Positions 55,119 through 63,917 of a stretch of DNA of 64,000 nt are shown here, piece after piece (the stretch's first letter is position 1; the number at the start of each line of letters is the position of its first letter). Source of the stretch: Geobacillus thermocatenulatus (GTDB lineage: Bacteria > Bacillota > Bacilli > Bacillales > Anoxybacillaceae). The translations under genes and the position numbers were made by a program. The DNA lies in the NCBI RefSeq assembly GCF_002217655.1, contig NZ_NEWK01000002.1, forward strand, positions 497,164 through 561,163, written 5' to 3'. A model generated the notes under the pieces. The model saw only the letters and a list, made by a program, of their open reading frames with translations, was not told the origin of the DNA and searched no databases.

Positions 55119-55132
55119 TGAAAACGATCACA
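55119..55132. promoter_or_regulatory. cre box (CcpA) upstream of hutU
   Basis: TGAAAACGATCACA fits the consensus TGWAANCGNTNWCA at every defined position. Its place just upstream of the hutU promoter region suggests carbon catabolite repression of the hutU-hutI-permease operon. Confidence 0.75.
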
Positions 55133-55262
55133 TTTTTTTGAATTTTCTATTTCATTTCCGTTTTAACTGTTCATTTTTTTCGATATCGATCCATTTCTTT
55201 TGAAACATACGCCGCCCCTCTCGCGATCCGTCAAGGCTGCGCTTTGTCATAGACAAAACCGC

Positions 55263-56744
55263 CTACCGCGGCGATGACGGTTTCAGCCGTTGTTCGTCGC
55301 GGTAGGCGGTCGGCGTTTCGTTCAGTTCGGCTTTAAAGACGCGCGTCAAATAATGGGCGGTGCGAAATCCGGTTTGTTCGGCGATTTCTTTGATCGACAA
55401 GTCCGTCTGCCGAAGCAGCCGCTTCGCTTCCTCAAGCCGCCGATTCGTCAGCCACTGGCGAAACGTCACGCCCCGCTTTTTCGACAACAAATGGCTGAAA
55501 TACGCGGGGCTGCGCCCGGCAGCGGCCGCGACCCGCTCAAGCGTAAGCGACGGATCGCGAAAATGCGCCTCCATATAGCGGAGGCCGCGCTCCACAGGGT
55601 CGACGCGCGCGTCTTCCGCGGCCTGCTTGGCCTCGTGGAACAACCGATATAAAAATAAAATCAATTCTTGAACGATGCGGTACAAGACGGGATGATACAA
55701 AATTTCTTGAAAGATGCGCATATATTCGCGTTCGGTTCCGCCGCGGTCCAGGCGGTACGTTTTCATAAAGCGGCGAATTTGCGCCAAAATGCTTGTCAAC
55801 CGCGTCCGCACCATCTCCGGACTCGGAAACGGCGGCGCCCAATGGGAAAATTCGCGCTGCAGCCATCGTTTCACCGCTTCGTGGTCGAATCGCTCGAGCA
55901 TTTCGATCCATTGCCGCTGCTCCTCGGGCGTCAAAAATGGATCGAGCTCACGCCACTGTTCGCATTCCGAAGCAGGAGCGATCACTTGGCGATAGCCAAT
56001 GAAAAACGTCGTCTCGAGCAGCCGGCGGGCCGCCTGGTATTGCGCGCGCACCGTCCTCCGGCCATCAGGTGGCATCGCCACCACCGCGAGCGGCTCATGA
56101 TGATCTTCCTCCCAATCGCGCAGCAGCTTCCACGCCTCTTCCTTCCCGTCTCCCGGCAAATCAAACAGCAAGCAGACCGCCATCTCGGTAAGCGGCAAGA
56201 CGCGCGCTCGTCCGCGAAAGGGGTAATCCGTCAAAAAACGGATCACTTCCTGGGACAAAGCGGGCTGTTCCGCCTGCACAAGCCATACATGCGCGGAGGC
56301 CGCGGAAGGAAAATCGCAAAACAAGGAGCGGTAATCGTCGTGATGAGCGTCCAACCCCGTCGGCAAGCCTGGGCGTCCCGGGGAACGCGACGCCGCCGCC
56401 CGCAGCGCCTGCTTCAGCCTGGCGGGCTCAAGCGGCTTGACAAGCAAATCGATGCATTGCCAGTCGATGGCTTGTTTCGCCCGCGCGAACGTCGCCTCGG
56501 CCGTTACGGCAATCACCCGTTGGCAAAACAAGCGGACGTGGGCGGTCGCCTGCGGCCATCGTTCATACGGAATCATGTCGAGTTCGACGTACAACAGCTC
56601 CGGCGTCTCCCTCTCCAAGACGGCCATCATCTCCTCCACGGTGGCTGCCGTATACACCCGCTCAATCGGCAAGGAATACGCGGACACGAGCCAGCGGATC
56701 GCTTCCCGTTCTTTGTCATCCCGTTCGGCAATGACCAATTTCAC
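55263..56744 (-). CDS. AraC-type regulator with degenerate receiver domain, hut regulator candidate
   Basis: This 493-residue protein has an N-terminal receiver-like domain (about residues 1-115), a middle region without a known family and a C-terminal AraC HTH (LTLERVAAAAGRSPAYFSHL; TGFRTAHYLTRVFKAELNETP). The receiver lacks the usual phospho-acceptor: the strand reads YVELDMIPYERWP, one position off, and the acidic pair is ER instead of DD; the later Lys (LLVKPLEP) is kept. The GTG at 56744 lies four bases after hutG, with GGTGAG upstream. It sits between hutG and hutU and probably controls the hut genes. Confidence 0.75.
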   Translation of the reverse strand: MKLVIAERDDKEREAIRWLVSAYSLPIERVYTAATVEEMMAVLERETPELLYVELDMIPYERWPQATAHVRLFCQRVIAVTAEATFARAKQAIDWQCIDLLVKPLEPARLKQALRAAASRSPGRPGLPTGLDAHHDDYRSLFCDFPSAASAHVWLVQAEQPALSQEVIRFLTDYPFRGRARVLPLTEMAVCLLFDLPGDGKEEAWKLLRDWEEDHHEPLAVVAMPPDGRRTVRAQYQAARRLLETTFFIGYRQVIAPASECEQWRELDPFLTPEEQRQWIEMLERFDHEAVKRWLQREFSHWAPPFPSPEMVRTRLTSILAQIRRFMKTYRLDRGGTEREYMRIFQEILYHPVLYRIVQELILFLYRLFHEAKQAAEDARVDPVERGLRYMEAHFRDPSLTLERVAAAAGRSPAYFSHLLSKKRGVTFRQWLTNRRLEEAKRLLRQTDLSIKEIAEQTGFRTAHYLTRVFKAELNETPTAYRDEQRLKPSSPR

Positions 56745-56748
56745 GTTC

Positions 56749-57720
56749 TCACCGCCTTGGCTGCAAGCGTTGAAAATGAAGGAGCGCCTCCATGCAAAAG
56801 GCGGCCGCCAACGCCACCGTTTTTCCGCCTTCATCCAAGAGTGGATTGACTTCGCAAAGGTCGACGCTGATCGTTTTCGGATGGGAAACGATTCGGCGGA
56901 TGAGCGCGCGCGCCAGAGACGGGGCGAGCCCAAACGGCGACGGCGCGCTCACCCCCGGCGCGGCGGCCGCGCTGATGGCGTCCATGCAAATGGTGAGCAT
57001 CACCGCATCATGATCGGCGGCAAATTTCTCAATTTGTTCATAGGCAGCCTCGATCGACCCTGCGGTCAGCTCGTCTTCCAGCATGTACCGGCACCGATAC
57101 GTCTCGGCGTCCGCAAACAGCGCCGCCGTATTGCCGAGCCGCTGAATGCCAAGGCAGAAGTAGCTCACTCGATCGTCTTGATCCAATATTTGCCGAAACA
57201 TCGTCCCGGATGTCGGCCCGTCATCATACGGCCGCAAGTCGAAATGGGCATCGATGTTGAGGATGCCAAGGCGGGCATCCGTCCCAAGCGCTTCCCGGAC
57301 GCCCAAGTAATGCCCATATGCCGTCTCATGGCCGCCGCCGATCACGATAGGAGCCATGTTGTGTTGCAGGAGGCGGGCGATGGCTATTCCGAGCTCGGCT
57401 TGGCTCTGTTCGAGATGTCCGTCCACGCAAACGACATCGCCTGCATCGTACGCTGCGGCCCCTTCCGGAAGATGCCAAGGCAGGCGGGCGAGCGCGGCTT
57501 TGACGGCGGCAGGCGCCTCTTTCGCCCCTTGGCGTCCTTGGTTGCGGCGCACGCCTTCGTCGCACGCAAACCCGATGAACGCGGCCGCCCGTTCTGCCGC
57601 TGTCTCCAATGGTTGGGACAAGTCGAGCAGGCGAATGCGCTGATGAAGGCGAAACGCCCGTTCATCGCTCACGCTGTCAACCCGCCCGGTCCAACGGCCG
57701 GCGTCTGGCGGTTGATACAT
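56749..57720 (-). CDS. hutG: Formimidoylglutamase (arginase family)
   Basis: HutG hydrolyses N-formimino-L-glutamate to glutamate and formamide. The 323-residue ureohydrolase has the binuclear Mn2+ motifs VIGGGHETAYGH, LNIDAHFDLR and ICMDAIS. The ATG at 57720 follows AAAGGAGAGG. It is the first gene of a two-gene unit with the AraC-type regulator. It completes HutU and HutI, so only HutH is missing here. Confidence 0.9.
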   Translation of the reverse strand: MYQPPDAGRWTGRVDSVSDERAFRLHQRIRLLDLSQPLETAAERAAAFIGFACDEGVRRNQGRQGAKEAPAAVKAALARLPWHLPEGAAAYDAGDVVCVDGHLEQSQAELGIAIARLLQHNMAPIVIGGGHETAYGHYLGVREALGTDARLGILNIDAHFDLRPYDDGPTSGTMFRQILDQDDRVSYFCLGIQRLGNTAALFADAETYRCRYMLEDELTAGSIEAAYEQIEKFAADHDAVMLTICMDAISAAAAPGVSAPSPFGLAPSLARALIRRIVSHPKTISVDLCEVNPLLDEGGKTVALAAAFCMEALLHFQRLQPRR

Positions 57721-57990
57721 AAGACCCTCTCCTTTCCATCATCCGCTGTTTGTTTCTTTCGCCGCCGCTTTGCCGTACTCCTCCCTTGCGCACGAAAAAG
57801 AGGAAATCGCCGCCGTTTGGCGAATAAAACATCCATGAGCTCATTTCGCTCACCACCCGATGAAAATCGCTGCTTTAGGATCCATGATGTTCACCGAAAC
57901 GATCCACGAGCGGCGTTTTGCCCTCCATCCGGGCATGAAAATGACCCCATTTTCATGGAAACGCAATGGACGACAGAAAGGATGTTCGAG

Positions 57991-58407
57991 ATGAAGCCAA
58001 TTACCAACTTGCATGACGTCATTGCCGGAAAAAGCGCGCCGCCGCCGTGCGACGAGACGCTCGGCGTCCGCCTGGCGGAAGCACGGGACGGCTATGCGAA
58101 GGGGGTATGGACGATCCATGAATCGCTTCTCAACGGCAACGGGGTGATTATGGGCGGGTTCGTCGGAGCGGCGGCGGACATTCTCATGGCGTATGCGGTG
58201 ACCACCTTGCTTCGCGATGACCAACTGCTCGCCTCCATCAACTTGCAGACGACGTTTCACCGCCCCGCGGCGGCAGGGGAAGCTGAAATCGAAGCAAGAG
58301 TGGAAAAGTTCGGGAAAACTGTCGCCTACGTGACTGCCGTCGTCCGGCAAGACGGCAAAGAAGTGGCGAGCGCGACCTCCTCGGTGCTGATTATGGATAA
58401 ACCGTAA
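57991..58407 (+). CDS. PaaI-like hotdog thioesterase
   Basis: This 138-residue hotdog-fold protein has the family block NGNGVIMGGFVGAAADILMA, followed by INLQTTFHRPAAAGEAEIEA. It should hydrolyse an acyl-CoA whose identity is unknown. The ATG at 57991 follows AAAGG at nine bases; the much longer upstream open frame is antisense to hutG and not real. It is convergent with a second hotdog gene and shares a terminator hairpin with it. Confidence 0.8.
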   Translation: MKPITNLHDVIAGKSAPPPCDETLGVRLAEARDGYAKGVWTIHESLLNGNGVIMGGFVGAAADILMAYAVTTLLRDDQLLASINLQTTFHRPAAAGEAEIEARVEKFGKTVAYVTAVVRQDGKEVASATSSVLIMDKP

Positions 58408-58610
58408 AAAAGCGCTTTCGGTCATGGAAGGGGGGGTGCAACGCTGGCGCCGAGGCAGACGCCAAACCGGTCCAACTGAATCGGGCTGTTGGCAGCAGCC
58501 ATGCCTAGAAGCGTTCGATCAGCAACCTGTTTCGCCCCGCCATCCAAGGATGGACATGTCACTTGTGAAGATGTCCGCTTTTTCCCAAGCGGGATCGAGC
58601 GCAACGAGCA

Positions 58611-58658
58611 AAGCGCCGGAGAAAGCGCTGTCAAAAACAGCCGCCCTCCGGCGCTTTT
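58611..58658. terminator. Bidirectional terminator between hotdog genes
   Basis: AAGCGCCGGAG and CTCCGGCGCTTTT form an 11-bp stem around a 24-base loop. It lies between two convergent genes. Confidence 0.75.
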
Positions 58659-58668
58659 CGTTTGCTTG

Positions 58669-59151
58669 TCATCCCTGGACAAACGTTTTCGGCATGACGA
58701 CCGCGACGACTTGACCGCGGGCGCACAGTTCACCGTTGGCGAACACCTCGGTGTCCACTTGCCATTTTTTCGGGTGAATCTCCGTCACCGTTCCGACGGC
58801 GACAAGCGGCACGCCATGCGGCGTCGGCTTGACAAAGTCGACATGAAGCGACGCGGTGACAAAGCGCGGCGGCGTTTCCCAGCTTCCCGGCTCATGGCCG
58901 TTTTTCCGATGCAAGGCGAGCGCCGCCGACCCGGTGCCATGGCAGTCGATGAGCGAGGCGATCAGCCCGCCGTACACAAACCCGGGGATCGCCGTATGTT
59001 CCGGGCGCGGCGTGTAGACGGTCACCGTTTTGTCCCCGTCCCAGCCGGTGCGGAAATGATGGCCTTGCTCATTCAGCCGTCCGCAGCCGTAGCACCAGGC
59101 GAATTCATCCGGGTAGTCGTCTTGAATGGCGCGAATGACTTGCGGCTCCAT
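58669..59151 (-). CDS. Hotdog thioesterase family protein
   Basis: This 160-residue hotdog-fold protein has CYGCGRLNEQGHHF near the start, the active-site helix region FVYGGLIASLIDCHGTGSAA and LHVDFVKPTPHGVPL. It belongs to the PaaI/YiiD-like thioesterase group; the substrate is unknown. The ATG at 59151 follows GGAGGG. It lies downstream of the VOC gene and the riboswitch-controlled gene on the same strand and may be read with them, though the gap is about 100 bp. Confidence 0.78.
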   Translation of the reverse strand: MEPQVIRAIQDDYPDEFAWCYGCGRLNEQGHHFRTGWDGDKTVTVYTPRPEHTAIPGFVYGGLIASLIDCHGTGSAALALHRKNGHEPGSWETPPRFVTASLHVDFVKPTPHGVPLVAVGTVTEIHPKKWQVDTEVFANGELCARGQVVAVVMPKTFVQG

Positions 59152-59254
59152 CCATTTTCCCTCCTCTCTCCTTTTATATATACGGGGTGCACCCCCTATT
59201 TTCCTTCCTGCATGGCAAAAGGCGGCCATCGGTTATGGCCGCCTCCCCCTTCGT

Positions 59255-59638
59255 TCATTGCGCCGGCTCGTAAAACTCGATCCATTCGCCGTCCGGGCCA
59301 AGGAAAAATAAGTATTTCGCCCCGTTTGGGAGCGTTGTAATTTCATCCCACACTAGCGGGACGCCGAGCGACTGAAGCCGTTCTTTTTCCTGCTCGATGC
59401 CTTCGACCGTAAACGCCACGTGGTGCACTTTTCCTTCCGTCGGCAAGTTCGGGTTGTATCCTTCGATCAGCTCGACGATGATCGAGCCGTCAATCCCTAA
59501 AAACGCCAGTTTCATTGTTCCGTTCGTATGAATCATTTCATTAAGCAGCTCCAGGCCGACGACGTTTTGGTAAAATGCCTTTGATGCCTCGATGTCTTTT
59601 ACTTGAATGCCGACATGCTCAAATTTTTTGACTGCCAT
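59255..59638 (-). CDS. VOC (glyoxalase/bleomycin-resistance) superfamily protein
   Basis: This 127-residue protein has the paired beta-alpha-beta-beta-beta modules of the VOC fold. Metal ligands are likely in EHVGIQVKDIEASKAFYQ (His), ELIEGYNP (Glu), VHHVAFTVEGIEQE (His) and WIEFYEP (Glu). It resembles methylmalonyl-CoA epimerase or lactoylglutathione lyase, and sequence alone does not separate these. The ATG at 59638 follows AAAGGGAG. It lies 56 bp downstream of the SAM-riboswitch gene and is probably in the same transcript. Confidence 0.82.
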   Translation of the reverse strand: MAVKKFEHVGIQVKDIEASKAFYQNVVGLELLNEMIHTNGTMKLAFLGIDGSIIVELIEGYNPNLPTEGKVHHVAFTVEGIEQEKERLQSLGVPLVWDEITTLPNGAKYLFFLGPDGEWIEFYEPAQ

Positions 59639-59694
59639 CTGTTGCGTCTCCCTTTCTGTCATGAAGTGGAAAACACCGTCTGCAAGTACGGCGT

Positions 59695-60012
59695 TCATTG
59701 CATCGGTCGAATCCCTTTTTTGGCAAGTTCGGCCCATATGTAGCGATCAAGGGCGTACGGTCCGTCCGCCTTCCATGCATCTGCCTCGCTGTCGGTCAGC
59801 AGAATAGAAAACGCCGTTCCCTGCGCTTCCCCATACAAATGAATATACTTCCCCCCGCGGTCGACATGCACCGCCGCCTTGGGATCAAACCGAATCAGCT
59901 CCGCCTGCACGCAGCGCATGACATGAACGGCGAACGCCGCGGCACGGAGATGAGCGGCCATGCAAGCTCGGATGGAAGCGTCCCTCTCCACGGTTTCCCG
60001 CTTCACCCCCAT
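59695..60012 (-). CDS. Uncharacterised small protein under a SAM riboswitch
   Basis: This 105-residue protein of unknown family starts MGVKRETVERDASIRACMAA. It has an N-terminal helical half with several His/Arg/Cys and a C-terminal half with short strands (YIHLYGEAQGTAFSILLTDS). It has no membrane helix or signal peptide. The ATG at 60012 uses AAGGGGG, which lies in the 3' arm of the riboswitch terminator; this decides the start and shows that the gene is real. S-box control suggests a role in methionine, SAM or cysteine metabolism, or in transport or salvage. No enzyme motif is visible. Confidence 0.7.
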   Translation of the reverse strand: MGVKRETVERDASIRACMAAHLRAAAFAVHVMRCVQAELIRFDPKAAVHVDRGGKYIHLYGEAQGTAFSILLTDSEADAWKADGPYALDRYIWAELAKKGIRPMQ

Positions 60013-60016
60013 CGAC

Positions 60017-60163
60017 AAAAACCCCCTTCCGCCTCGGAATGATGCGAAAGGGGGCAGCCGTTCTTATCATCCAAAGCGAAACCGCTTTGCGGGTGTTAGC
60101 ACCTTGCCGGCGGCAGGTTGCTGTGGGGTCATCAAGCCCGTTCTCTCGCCCACTCTTGATAAG
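60017..60163 (-). promoter_or_regulatory. SAM-I (S-box) riboswitch with terminator
   Basis: On the minus strand the aptamer runs from CTTATCAAGAG (60163) to GATAAG (60063), with the S-box landmarks GATGACCCCACAGCAACC and AAGGTGCTAACACC. Downstream CCCCCTT (60048-60054) pairs with AAGGGGG (60022-60028), followed by TTTTT, a terminator whose 3' arm also holds the ribosome site of the next gene. High SAM should stop expression. Confidence 0.9.
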
Positions 60164-60184
60164 CCATATGATCATTTGTCTTTC

Positions 60185-60214
60185 ATGTTACCATATCGAA
60201 TCCCATAGAAGCAA
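60185..60214 (-). promoter_or_regulatory. Promoter of the SAM-riboswitch transcript
   Basis: TTGCTT (60214-60209), an 18-bp spacer and TAACAT (60190-60185) on the minus strand, about 20 bp upstream of the aptamer. It is squeezed against the stop codon of the substrate-binding protein gene. Confidence 0.55.
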
Positions 60215-60226
60215 TCGCTTTTTTGT

Positions 60227-62008
60227 TTATTCCGCCACTTCTGGCTGCTCGGACGTGACGCCGACATCTTTCCACGTCAGCTTCGAGCTCGGGTCAACCG
60301 TAAAGTTGGCGACGCGATTGTTGACTGCTACAACACCAAAGCGATACAATGTCGGAATAACCGGCACTTCTTCAGTCATCAACTTTTGCCACTCGCTGTA
60401 AATTTTTCTGCGGTATTCTTTATCAAACGCCTGCTCGGAATGGCCCTTTTCGAGCAGCTCGTCGTTTTTCTCGTTCACCCAGCGGGAGTAGTTGAACATG
60501 ACGTTGCGGCCGTACAGGCCGTACGGGTCAACGTCCGTTCCTGTTGCCCAGGCAGCAGCGTAAACATCCACTTTCGGGTCATCTTTTTCAACCATGTCAT
60601 AGAACGAGTTGAACTCCGCCAGACGGCCGTCCACCAATTGGACATCCAAGCCAACGTTTTTCCAGCATTGCATGTAAAACTTCGCCAACGGCTCGGCAAT
60701 ATCGCCGCCGCTCATCGCCAAAAAGTTGATCGTAAACTTTTTGCCGTTCGGATCTTCGCGCAAGCCGTCGCCATCCACATCTTTATAGCCGGCCTCATCA
60801 AGCAACTGTTTTGCTTTTTCCGGATTATACGTGTACCCTTTGATTGAGCTGTCATGGTATCCCGGGAACGACGGCGGGATCAGCGTGGTCGCCGGGAAGC
60901 GCAAGCCGTGGTACAAGCGATCAGCCACTTCTTGGTTGTTGATGGCGTACGCCATGGCTTGGCGCAGCTTTTTGTTCTGGAATTTCGGATTGTCCATCAC
61001 ATTTTCTTGCTTTTTCGCATCCCAATGGCCGAGTTTAAAGCCGATATAGTTGTAGGCCAAGTCGATCCTGCCGATGAATTGCAAGTTTTTCGTCCCTTTT
61101 GCATTCACGTATTGGTCGGCTGGAAAATCGGCGACGTCGATGTCCCCTTTTTTCAATGCTTGCAATACCACTTTCGGGCTGACGACTTTCACAATGACGC
61201 CATCCAAGTTCGGTTTGCCCGCCCAATAATCGTCGTTGCGGACGAATTCGACCGATTCGCCTGGAACGATTTTCTTCACTTTAAACGGGCCAAACCCGAT
61301 TGGATTTTTTCGAATTTTATCCGACTGCGCCAACTGTTTGATCGGCACGTCTTTCAAATAATGCTTCGGCAGCGGGTACGCCCAAATGCCGGTTAACACA
61401 GACGGATTTGCATGCTTCCATGTGATCGTCATCGTCTTTTTGTCAATCACTTTAATGCCAGCGATTTTATCAGTTTTGCCGCTATGGTACTCATCCATGC
61501 CGACAATGTCTTGAATAAGCGCATCCCCATAGCGAACACCTGTGTAATCTTTATGCCCAATGACCAAGTATGCGTATTCTAAGTCTTCGGCCGTCACTGG
61601 CTGGCCGTCATGCCAGTTGACGTTGTCCTTGATGCGAATCGTCATCGTCTTTTTGTCTTTCGATAGTTCATATGTCGCGGCTCCATCGTTGGTGATTTCA
61701 TAGTCACCATTTGTGCGGAAAAGAGACTCATCAAAAAATTGCATAACTTCAGCATCAGGCGCGCCTGTATAAAACGCGCGGTTGAGCGTCCCTTCAAAAG
61801 GAGTATCGGAGACAAGCCCGTACTTCAGCACCCCCCCATCGATGATTTTCCCGTCGTTTTTCACGGTCATCGGGAATTTGCTGATGTCTTCTTTTTGCGC
61901 TGCTGGTTTTTCCTTGTTGCTGTTTCCGCCAGTCGTTTCCGACTTGCCCGTGCACCCAGCCAGCACGAGCAGGAGCGCGGCGAGCGCCGCCATCCACTTT
62001 CGCTTCAC
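60227..62008 (-). CDS. Oligopeptide ABC transporter substrate-binding lipoprotein
   Basis: This 593-residue family-5 solute-binding protein is an OppA/AppA type. It starts with a lipoprotein signal (MAALAALLLVLAGCTG; lipobox LAGC) and continues with FMTVKNDGKIIDGG-like strands, the region YLVIGHKDYTGVRYGDALIQ and a long binding domain. It is anchored outside the membrane by the lipidated Cys and hands peptides to the two permeases encoded upstream. The GTG at 62008 follows GGGGGAG. It is the last gene of the transporter operon. Confidence 0.9.
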   Translation of the reverse strand: MKRKWMAALAALLLVLAGCTGKSETTGGNSNKEKPAAQKEDISKFPMTVKNDGKIIDGGVLKYGLVSDTPFEGTLNRAFYTGAPDAEVMQFFDESLFRTNGDYEITNDGAATYELSKDKKTMTIRIKDNVNWHDGQPVTAEDLEYAYLVIGHKDYTGVRYGDALIQDIVGMDEYHSGKTDKIAGIKVIDKKTMTITWKHANPSVLTGIWAYPLPKHYLKDVPIKQLAQSDKIRKNPIGFGPFKVKKIVPGESVEFVRNDDYWAGKPNLDGVIVKVVSPKVVLQALKKGDIDVADFPADQYVNAKGTKNLQFIGRIDLAYNYIGFKLGHWDAKKQENVMDNPKFQNKKLRQAMAYAINNQEVADRLYHGLRFPATTLIPPSFPGYHDSSIKGYTYNPEKAKQLLDEAGYKDVDGDGLREDPNGKKFTINFLAMSGGDIAEPLAKFYMQCWKNVGLDVQLVDGRLAEFNSFYDMVEKDDPKVDVYAAAWATGTDVDPYGLYGRNVMFNYSRWVNEKNDELLEKGHSEQAFDKEYRRKIYSEWQKLMTEEVPVIPTLYRFGVVAVNNRVANFTVDPSSKLTWKDVGVTSEQPEVAE

Positions 62009-62023
62009 TGTTTTTCTCCCCCT

Positions 62024-62932
62024 TTATCCTAATCGTTGTCTTGCATCAGCCGCGCGTTTCAACGCTTGGCCGATGAAATTTATGCACAGCATCATCACCA
62101 AAATGAGTAATGATGCAGGCAGCCATACCCACCATTTGTTTTGCAGCACATCGGGATTGGTCGCATAGCTGACCAGCGTTCCAAGGCTTGGCGTGCTTTC
62201 CGGCAGCCCGAACCCCAGGTATGTAAGACCTGACTCAATGCCGATGTTGCCGGCTAAGTTCAACGTCAAATTGACGATGATAATGGAGCTTAAGTTTGGC
62301 AAAATTTGAAACAAAATGATTTTCCAATCCGGCGTCCCAAGCGTCTTGGATGCGCTGACATAGTCCAATTCCCGCTCAGCAAGCGTCTTGGCGCGAATGA
62401 GCCGGGCTTTGCCCGTCCATAAAAACGCGCTCATAATTAAAATGAACGTCGCCACATTGTATTTCGGGACGATGGCCACAAAGACGATCACCAGCATTAA
62501 AAACGGCAAGACGAGAATAAAATCGATGATGCGCATGATGACATTGTCGATCCAGCCGCCGAAATAGCCGGCCACAAGCCCTACCACAAGGCCGATCGCG
62601 CCTGTGATCAGCGTAATCGCCAGGCCGATCGTAAAGGAATTGCGGGCTCCAATGATCAGCTGGCCGAACACATCGCGTCCGCCATAATCGGTGCCAAGCC
62701 AATGTTCCGCCGATGGCGGTGAATAAATAGCCAAAAAGTCTACCTTTACAATTTCCTCTTGATCTAAAAAAATGGAAGCGCCGTAGACAATCAGCAAAAT
62801 GACAGACAATATAATGAGCGAAACAAGAGCCAACCGATCGCGGACGAGCTCCCGCCACATAATCGAAAGAGCGGAAGGGCTTTTCTCAGCGGCTATTTCA
62901 ACTGGAGCAGGACGGTTCACCTCAATTTTCAT
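62024..62932 (-). CDS. Oligopeptide ABC transporter permease, AppC/OppC type
   Basis: This 302-residue inner-membrane permease has six helices and the cytoplasmic EAA-type loop (ERELDYVSASKTLGTPDWKI) that contacts the ATPase. The family is recognised by GTDYGGRDVFGQLIIGARNS. The ATG at 62932 follows AAGGGAGGGG. It lies between the AppB-type permease and the binding protein. Confidence 0.92.
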   Translation of the reverse strand: MKIEVNRPAPVEIAAEKSPSALSIMWRELVRDRLALVSLIILSVILLIVYGASIFLDQEEIVKVDFLAIYSPPSAEHWLGTDYGGRDVFGQLIIGARNSFTIGLAITLITGAIGLVVGLVAGYFGGWIDNVIMRIIDFILVLPFLMLVIVFVAIVPKYNVATFILIMSAFLWTGKARLIRAKTLAERELDYVSASKTLGTPDWKIILFQILPNLSSIIIVNLTLNLAGNIGIESGLTYLGFGLPESTPSLGTLVSYATNPDVLQNKWWVWLPASLLILVMMLCINFIGQALKRAADARQRLG

Positions 62933-62948
62933 ATTCTACGCCCCTCCC

Positions 62949-63917
62949 TTACTCAATGCGAATACGCGGATCGACCGCACTTAAAATAATGTCAGAAAGC
63001 AAGGTCCCCACAAGCGTCGCCACCCCGGAAATCATCACAAGCGCCGTTACGACGCTGTAGTCGCGCTGCATAATCGACTGCAAAAACAGCTGTCCAAGCC
63101 CTGGATAACTGTAAATGGACTCTAAAAACACGGAACCGCCGATGAGACCCGTAATTTCATAGCCTAAAAACGCTGCGATCGGCAAAAACGAATTGCGCAA
63201 AATATGCCGCCAGTAAATCTGGCGTTCTGGAACGCCCTTGGCGCGCGCTGTTTTCACGAAATCTTTCACTTTCGTATCAATGATTTCGCTTCGCAAATAT
63301 TGAATAATGCCGACTGTGTTGATGAGCGCGCCCGATAAAGCCGGAAGCATGAGATGATTCAACTTGCTTAAATAGTAGGCAAGCGTTCCTTCTTCAACTT
63401 GAATGTCCACGCTCCCCCCGGTCGGAAACCAGCCGAGATGAAAACCGAATACAAACAGCATGATCAGCGCAAAGATAAACAGCGGCGTCGCATAACCGAT
63501 ATAGCTGTAGCCGACGATCAGCTTGTCAGCCCATGTGTCCGTCCATCGCCCTGATACAATGCCGAGCGGAATGGCGATAAGATAAGTCAACACTAAAATA
63601 GCCGCCGACAGCAGCACGGTATTCCCCACTCTTCCAGCCAGCAAGTCGGTCACCGGCTGCTGGTGGGTGTAAGACAAACCAAGGTCGCCTTGCAGCATGT
63701 TTTTCACCCAACGGATATACTGAATATGTACCGGATCGTTAAGACCGAGCTTTTCCCTCATTTCTTCAAGCGTTTGCGGATCCATTTTCGGATTGGCCGC
63801 CAACTGGCCGGTCAGCGCATCACCTGGCATTGCTTTCGCCAGCAGGAAAATGAGGACGCTTAACAAAAACAGCTGCGGAATCATGATCAAGATTCGGCGC
63901 AAAATAAACTTTAGCAT
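62949..63917 (-). CDS. Oligopeptide ABC transporter permease, AppB/OppB type
   Basis: This 322-residue permease starts with MLKFILRRILIMIPQLFLLS and has the family loop VKDFVKTARAKGVPERQIYW. With the AppC-type protein it forms the membrane channel. The ATG at 63917 follows GAGGGGAAG and overlaps the end of the preceding frame by seven bases. ATPase genes are expected just outside the window. Confidence 0.93.
   Translation of the reverse strand: MLKFILRRILIMIPQLFLLSVLIFLLAKAMPGDALTGQLAANPKMDPQTLEEMREKLGLNDPVHIQYIRWVKNMLQGDLGLSYTHQQPVTDLLAGRVGNTVLLSAAILVLTYLIAIPLGIVSGRWTDTWADKLIVGYSYIGYATPLFIFALIMLFVFGFHLGWFPTGGSVDIQVEEGTLAYYLSKLNHLMLPALSGALINTVGIIQYLRSEIIDTKVKDFVKTARAKGVPERQIYWRHILRNSFLPIAAFLGYEITGLIGGSVFLESIYSYPGLGQLFLQSIMQRDYSVVTALVMISGVATLVGTLLSDIILSAVDPRIRIE

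Noticed and set aside
55668-56849. 393-codon plus-strand ORF
   Set aside because: Antisense to the AraC-type regulator, composed mostly of Arg/Pro/His; a shadow frame.
56437-57990. N-terminal part of the long plus-strand frame that ends in the hotdog gene
   Set aside because: Antisense to hutG; the real hotdog start is at 57991 with AAAGG upstream.
58422-58733. 103-codon minus-strand ORF after the hotdog gene
   Set aside because: It spans the bidirectional terminator and overlaps the end of the hotdog gene; no ribosome site.
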